Assembly: GCA_947626965.1 (NCBI GenBank)
Contig: CANQUH010000001.1
Coordinates: 1-64,000 of the forward strand
Origin: an uncultured Lachnospiraceae bacterium
GTDB lineage: Bacteria; Bacillota; Clostridia; Lachnospirales; Lachnospiraceae
Reading direction: 5' to 3'
DNA: 64,000 bases
The notes below the pieces were generated by a model that did no database searches, had not been told where the DNA came from, and was given only the letters and a program-made list of their open reading frames with translations. A program made the translations under genes and the position numbers. Shown here piece after piece: positions 60,742-64,000 of this stretch (position 1 is the stretch's first letter; each line of letters opens with the position of its first letter).

Positions 60742-61479
60742 TCAGAAAATGTAACTGGAACATTCCGAAAAAATACAGCCGCAGATGATCCGGTGTCCCT
60801 GCTCTGTCAGATGGATGCCGTCTGTGGTGACGGATGAAAAGCCATGCTCTGAGGCGTACGCATCAAGAGCAGGCTGAAGGGGAACAAGACGGATTCTCCT
60901 GGAGGAGTCCGCAAAATCCGGCGCGGAAACTGCAGCAGGGCCGCCGATGGGCGGCTCTGCCATAAAAGCCGCGTTTCGGATCATACCTTGTACTCTCTCC
61001 AGCATGGGCATCCAGTTGGCAAGATAAGCGGGGTGCGGGAAAAGAAACGGCTCCAGCAGCAGAATCCGGCGTGTGTCTTTCTGGAGCAGGCGGCGCAGCA
61101 GTGTATATAATGCCTGTTCCGACGATGCGAGGAGCGAGCTGACGGCATTTTCCGACAGGCCGGAATCCATAACTGCACCTGCCTCGTTGACGCCGCCCAG
61201 GATGGAGACAATATCCCAGTTCTCCATGGAATACTGCCGCTTCCATTTCTGATAAATGCGCGGAAATGTGAATCCGTCCGTTCCTCCGTTTGTTATGCAG
61301 AATTTTTCTCTGCAGGCTCCGGAAACGGCGGCGTTTTGTTTTTGGTCGTTTTGAACGGATTTACAGTATGGATCATTCAGTTTCTGCGAAATCATTTTCA
61401 CATAACCATTTCCAAGAAAGTCCTCTGAAAAACAGTGACCGCAGTCTGTGATGCTGTCTCCGAGAAATAAAAGATTCAT
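60742..61479 (-). CDS. SGNH/GDSL family esterase
   Basis: A 245-residue hydrolase without signal peptide. Block I is LLFLGDSITDCGHCF with the nucleophile Ser, block III is SILGGVNEAG with the GxND-type pattern changed to GGVNE, and block V is TTDGIHLTEQGHRII with Asp and His. It resembles intracellular carbohydrate or arylesterases. GGGAGGTG precedes the ATG. It is convergent to the MBOAT/SGNH pair. The 137 bp between them hold no gene. Confidence 0.85.
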   Translation of the reverse strand: MNLLFLGDSITDCGHCFSEDFLGNGYVKMISQKLNDPYCKSVQNDQKQNAAVSGACREKFCITNGGTDGFTFPRIYQKWKRQYSMENWDIVSILGGVNEAGAVMDSGLSENAVSSLLASSEQALYTLLRRLLQKDTRRILLLEPFLFPHPAYLANWMPMLERVQGMIRNAAFMAEPPIGGPAAVSAPDFADSSRRIRLVPLQPALDAYASEHGFSSVTTDGIHLTEQGHRIICGCIFSECSSYIF

Positions 61480-61678
61480 GATACACCTCCCACGAATAGC
61501 GGGGCACGGATCTGCATGATCTGTACCTTATTATATAGGGAATGACAAAACGATTTTCGTCTTGCTTGTTTCTGGCGCCGAATCTGCGCCGCTCAAGTGG
61601 TATTTTACCGCGATGTGCCTCGTATGGCAATCATGAATTATGTCAGCTTAAAAGGCGTAAAAAGCTGAAAAATAATAC

Positions 61679-61707
61679 TTTAAATTTGTAATCTTCTGTG
61701 ATACAAT
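61679..61707 (+). promoter_or_regulatory. Probable promoter of scfA
   Basis: TTTAAA (61679-61684), 17 nt, and TACAAT (61702-61707), about 90 nt upstream of scfA. The rest of the 317-bp gap from 61480 holds no gene that I can see. Confidence 0.45.
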
Positions 61708-61796
61708 AATCCACAGGTCATCCGGCAGAAGGCAATCTCTGATTGTTCTGCGTCCTGGCTGACAGAATCATCATAAAGAGAAGGGGGTCAGACGTC

Positions 61797-61940
61797 GTGA
61801 AACATATCAAGACACTTAATACAAAGTCTTTGCAGAACACATTGAAGAAAGGCGGCTGCGGCGAGTGCCAGACATCCTGCCAGTCTGCATGCAAGACATC
61901 CTGCACGGTGGGAAATCAGACATGCGAAAGCAATAAATAG
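61797..61940 (+). CDS. scfA: SCIFF (six cysteines in forty-five) ranthipeptide precursor
   Basis: A 47-residue ribosomal peptide precursor with a leader of about 20 residues (KHIKTLNTKSLQNTLKK) and a core with Cys at 21, 24, 28, 32, 36 and 43. The maturase encoded next forms thioether links. In the homologue CteA a Cys32-Thr37 link was shown, as I recall, and both residues are at the same positions here. Start: GTG at 61797 with GAAGGGGGT upstream; the frame extends to 61743 without a better site. This peptide is nearly universal and highly conserved in Clostridia, and its biological role is unsettled. Confidence 0.95.
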   Translation: MKHIKTLNTKSLQNTLKKGGCGECQTSCQSACKTSCTVGNQTCESNK

Positions 61941-61957
61941 AAACAGGTCGGGAGAGA

Positions 61958-61983
61958 AGAGCAGCGGCCCGTGCCGCTGCTCT
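61958..61983 (+). terminator. Hairpin between scfA and scfB, probable attenuator
   Basis: The 11-bp arms AGAGCAGCGGC and GCCGCTGCTCT with a CCGT loop, followed by CTCTCTTATATATTG. Weak T content suggests partial termination, giving more peptide than maturase. Confidence 0.5.
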
Positions 61984-61998
61984 CTCTCTTATATATTG

Positions 61999-62132
61999 TG
62001 CGCGGCGGGCAGGAGGGAAAACCGCCTCCTGCTCGATCACAGGGCGCAGGCCCAGTCAGGGAAACCAGCTGCTGACGCAGCACCTGAGCGGCTGTGTGGC
62101 GGGCAGGGAGAAAAACGTTTCCTGCCTGATTA
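61999..62132 (+). repeat. Family A copy 4, a double copy
   Basis: A first hairpin unit (GCGGCGGGC, then GCAGGAGG and CCTCCTGC) is followed by GCGCAGGCCCAG and AGGGAAACCAG, and then a second unit from GCTGCTGACGCAGCAC through GTGGCGGGCAGG to CCTGCCTGATT. It fills the scfA-scfB spacer and suggests the full repeat is longer than the other copies show. Confidence 0.7.
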
Positions 62133-62150
62133 TGGAAGAGAAAGCGGGGA

Positions 62151-63518
62151 ATGCATGTGATTCATCAGTACAGGAACAATGGATACAGCATTGTGCTCGA
62201 TGTGAACAGCGGCGCCGTTCACGTTGTAGATGACCTGGTTTATGATGTGATAGAATTGCTTGATGCGGGAGAATCCCGGGAGTCTGTAAAAGACAGACTG
62301 AAAAATAAATATGACAGCGCCCAGATTGAGGAAGCGCTTGAGGAATGCGGGGAACTTGAGAAACAGGGAGTTCTTTTCACCGAGGATATCTATGAGAAAG
62401 CGATCATGGATTTTAAGGCCAGAAAGACAGTTGTGAAGGCTCTCTGCCTGCATATTGCTCATGACTGCAATCTTGCCTGCCGCTACTGTTTTGCGGAGGA
62501 AGGGGAATATCACGGGCGCAGAGCGCTGATGAGTTTTGAAGTCGGAAAGAAAGCGCTCGATTTTCTGATTGCGAATTCCGGCGCTCGGCGGAACCTGGAG
62601 GTTGATTTCTTCGGAGGGGAGCCGCTGATGAACTGGCAGGTGGTGAAGGACCTTGTCGCTTACGGAAGAGAGCAGGAGAAGCTTCACAATAAGAATTTCC
62701 GTTTTACGCTGACGACGAACGGCGTGCTGCTCAACGACGAGGTAATGGAATTCTGCAACCGCGAGATGGCGAATGTCGTGCTGAGTATTGACGGCAGAAA
62801 GGAAGTCCATGATTTCATGCGTCCGTTCCGAAAAGGAAAGGGCAGTTATGATCTGGTACTTCCGAAGTTTCAGAAATTTGCCGAAAGCCGTAATCAGAAA
62901 AATTATTATGCGCGAGGTACATTTACAAGACACAATCTTGATTTTTCCAGAGATGTCATGCATCTTGCGGATCTTGGCTTCAAACAGATCTCGGTGGAGC
63001 CGGTCGTCGCTCCGGAATCGGAGGAATATGCGCTTCGCAGGGAGGATCTGCCTCAGATTTTTGCGGAATATGACCGTCTTGCGGCTGAGATGGTGCGCCG
63101 GGAGGAAGAGGGGAACGGATTTACGTTTTTCCATTTCATGATGGATCTGACCGGAGGACCATGCGTGTACAAGCGCCTGTCCGGCTGTGGTTCCGGGACA
63201 GAGTATCTGGCAGTCACACCGTGGGGAGATTTTTATCCATGCCATCAGTTTGTCGGGCATGAAGAGTACCTGATGGGAAATGTGGATGAGGGAATCACCC
63301 GGCGGGATATTGTCGATGAATTCAAGTGCTGCAATGTCTACACGAAGGAGAAGTGCCGGAACTGCTTTGCGAAGTTCTACTGCAGCGGCGGATGCGCGGC
63401 GAATTCCTACAATTTCCACGGAACGATCCAGGATGCGTACGACATCGGCTGCGAGCTTCAGAGGAAGCGTGTGGAGTGCGCACTTATGATCAAGGCAGCG
63501 TTAGCTGAAAAAGAATAA
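62151..63518 (+). CDS. scfB: SCIFF peptide maturase, radical SAM/SPASM protein
   Basis: It installs thioether cross-links in the SCIFF peptide, in the cytoplasm, using 4Fe-4S clusters and SAM. It has 455 residues. The N-terminal about 90 residues form the leader-binding RRE-like part (VIELLDAGESRESVKDRL). The radical SAM motif is CNLACRYC with Cys106, 110 and 113. The SPASM/twitch region near the C-terminus has CGSGTEYLAVTPWGDFYPCHQF, then NCFAKFYCSGGCAANSYN and DIGCELQRKRVEC for auxiliary clusters. ATG at 62151 follows GCGGGGA. It sits 3' of scfA and 14 nt before secD, the usual clostridial arrangement. Confidence 0.95.
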   Translation: MHVIHQYRNNGYSIVLDVNSGAVHVVDDLVYDVIELLDAGESRESVKDRLKNKYDSAQIEEALEECGELEKQGVLFTEDIYEKAIMDFKARKTVVKALCLHIAHDCNLACRYCFAEEGEYHGRRALMSFEVGKKALDFLIANSGARRNLEVDFFGGEPLMNWQVVKDLVAYGREQEKLHNKNFRFTLTTNGVLLNDEVMEFCNREMANVVLSIDGRKEVHDFMRPFRKGKGSYDLVLPKFQKFAESRNQKNYYARGTFTRHNLDFSRDVMHLADLGFKQISVEPVVAPESEEYALRREDLPQIFAEYDRLAAEMVRREEEGNGFTFFHFMMDLTGGPCVYKRLSGCGSGTEYLAVTPWGDFYPCHQFVGHEEYLMGNVDEGITRRDIVDEFKCCNVYTKEKCRNCFAKFYCSGGCAANSYNFHGTIQDAYDIGCELQRKRVECALMIKAALAEKE

Positions 63519-63532
63519 AAAGGAGAAGTACA

Positions 63533-64000
63533 ATGAACAAGAAAAAGGCAAAAATCACAATTGGCGGTATGCTGATACTGCTGCTGGTTCTGGTTTACAC
63601 GTCCGTGTTTGGTATCGGAAAGACCGGTACCGGCTCGGCCCGCAACATTATTCTGGGTCTTGACCTTTCCGGCGGTGTCAGCATCACTTACCAGACAGTC
63701 GGAGACGACAACCCGTCCTCAGAAGATATGGATGATACGATCCACAAGCTGCAGCAGCGTGTTGACGGCTACAGCACGGAGGCGCAGGTATATCAGGAAG
63801 GCAGCAACCGCATCAACATCGAGATTCCGGGTGTTACCGACGCGAACGCAATTCTTGAAGAGCTCGGCAAGCCTGGTTCTCTGCAGTTCCGCCTCTCCGA
63901 CGGCACCGTCGTGCTTGAGGGTACGCAGGTGGCTTCCGCTTCCGCGGGAACGCAGCAGGATCAGACGACGAAGAGAAGTGAGTACGTCGTACAGCTTGAT
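63533..64000 (+). CDS. secD: Protein translocase subunit SecD, 3' end outside the window
   Basis: A Sec translocase accessory subunit that uses the proton gradient to help protein export. 156 residues are visible. They comprise the first membrane span (about 8-27), the conserved opening ILGLDLSGGVSITYQ near 39-53, and the start of the P1 periplasmic-type domain (LQQRVDGYSTEAQVYQEG; INIEIPGVTDANAILEEL). AAAAGGAG precedes the ATG. Its position 14 nt after scfB suggests cotranscription, a common link of SCIFF genes with secDF. Confidence 0.93.
   Translation, partial: MNKKKAKITIGGMLILLLVLVYTSVFGIGKTGTGSARNIILGLDLSGGVSITYQTVGDDNPSSEDMDDTIHKLQQRVDGYSTEAQVYQEGSNRINIEIPGVTDANAILEELGKPGSLQFRLSDGTVVLEGTQVASASAGTQQDQTTKRSEYVVQLD

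Noticed and set aside
62130..63419. Minus-strand ORF of 429 codons opposite scfB
   Set aside because: Antisense shadow of a clear radical SAM maturase, with no ribosome site or family motif.

Overview
The window looks like chromosome from a mid-GC member of the Lachnospiraceae (Clostridia). The case rests on the SCIFF peptide and its radical SAM maturase next to secD, a PadR regulator coupled to a DUF1700/DUF4097 gene, a half-swapped PstS, and frequent TTG/GTG starts with strong AGGAGG ribosome sites. Genus cannot be fixed from the sequence. No rRNA, tRNA, CRISPR array, transposase or prophage was found.

Layout. 1-2.4 kb: aspartokinase (5' end cut) and convergent ilvE. 2.4-7 kb: an accessory patch with an Ogt-Uma2 fusion, a possible small-ORF remnant, a two-gene minus-strand unit (ART-like protein plus truncated nucleoside phosphorylase), a small acidic protein, and copies of two dispersed repeat families. 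7-15.6 kb: a full phosphate module (pstSCAB-phoU, Na/Pi symporter, PhoP-PhoR-type pair) with two promoters carrying the same array of TTTACA boxes. 15.8 kb: an L,D-transpeptidase. 17.4-49.8 kb: a large surface polysaccharide locus. 49.9-51.4 kb: padR and DUF1700/DUF4097. 51.5-55.3 kb, minus strand: a P1B metal ATPase and tyrA. 55.5-60.6 kb: an EF-G-like GTPase, then an MBOAT and SGNH acylation pair. 60.7-64 kb: a GDSL esterase, scfA-scfB and the start of secD.

The polysaccharide locus encodes part of dTDP-L-rhamnose synthesis (rfbA, rfbD; rfbB and rfbC are absent here), a GDP-mannose to GDP-D-rhamnose route (phosphohexomutase, PMI domain, ManC, Gmd, Rmd), a polyprenyl-phosphate sugar transferase, TagA-type, GT2, GT4 and GT39-like transferases, polymerase-like membrane proteins, and an ABC exporter whose ATPase has a glycan-binding-type C-terminus. 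An FkbM methyltransferase and two coiled-coil segments next to the exporter suggest a capped, length-controlled polymer. The MBOAT/SGNH pair further on could acylate the product.

The most unusual feature is the link between repeats and fusions. A REP-like palindrome (family A, at least five sites) and a MITE-like element with inverted ends (family B, two copies) lie between genes, yet one copy of each is read in frame at the junction of a fused protein: Ogt-Uma2, and a 935-residue double membrane protein. A third fusion, of two GT4 domains, is joined by a 39-bp tandem repeat. Many enzymes here also carry hydrophilic inserts that their families normally lack. Two proteins, PstS and the SGNH protein's ILEI/FAM3-like domain, appear circularly permuted.
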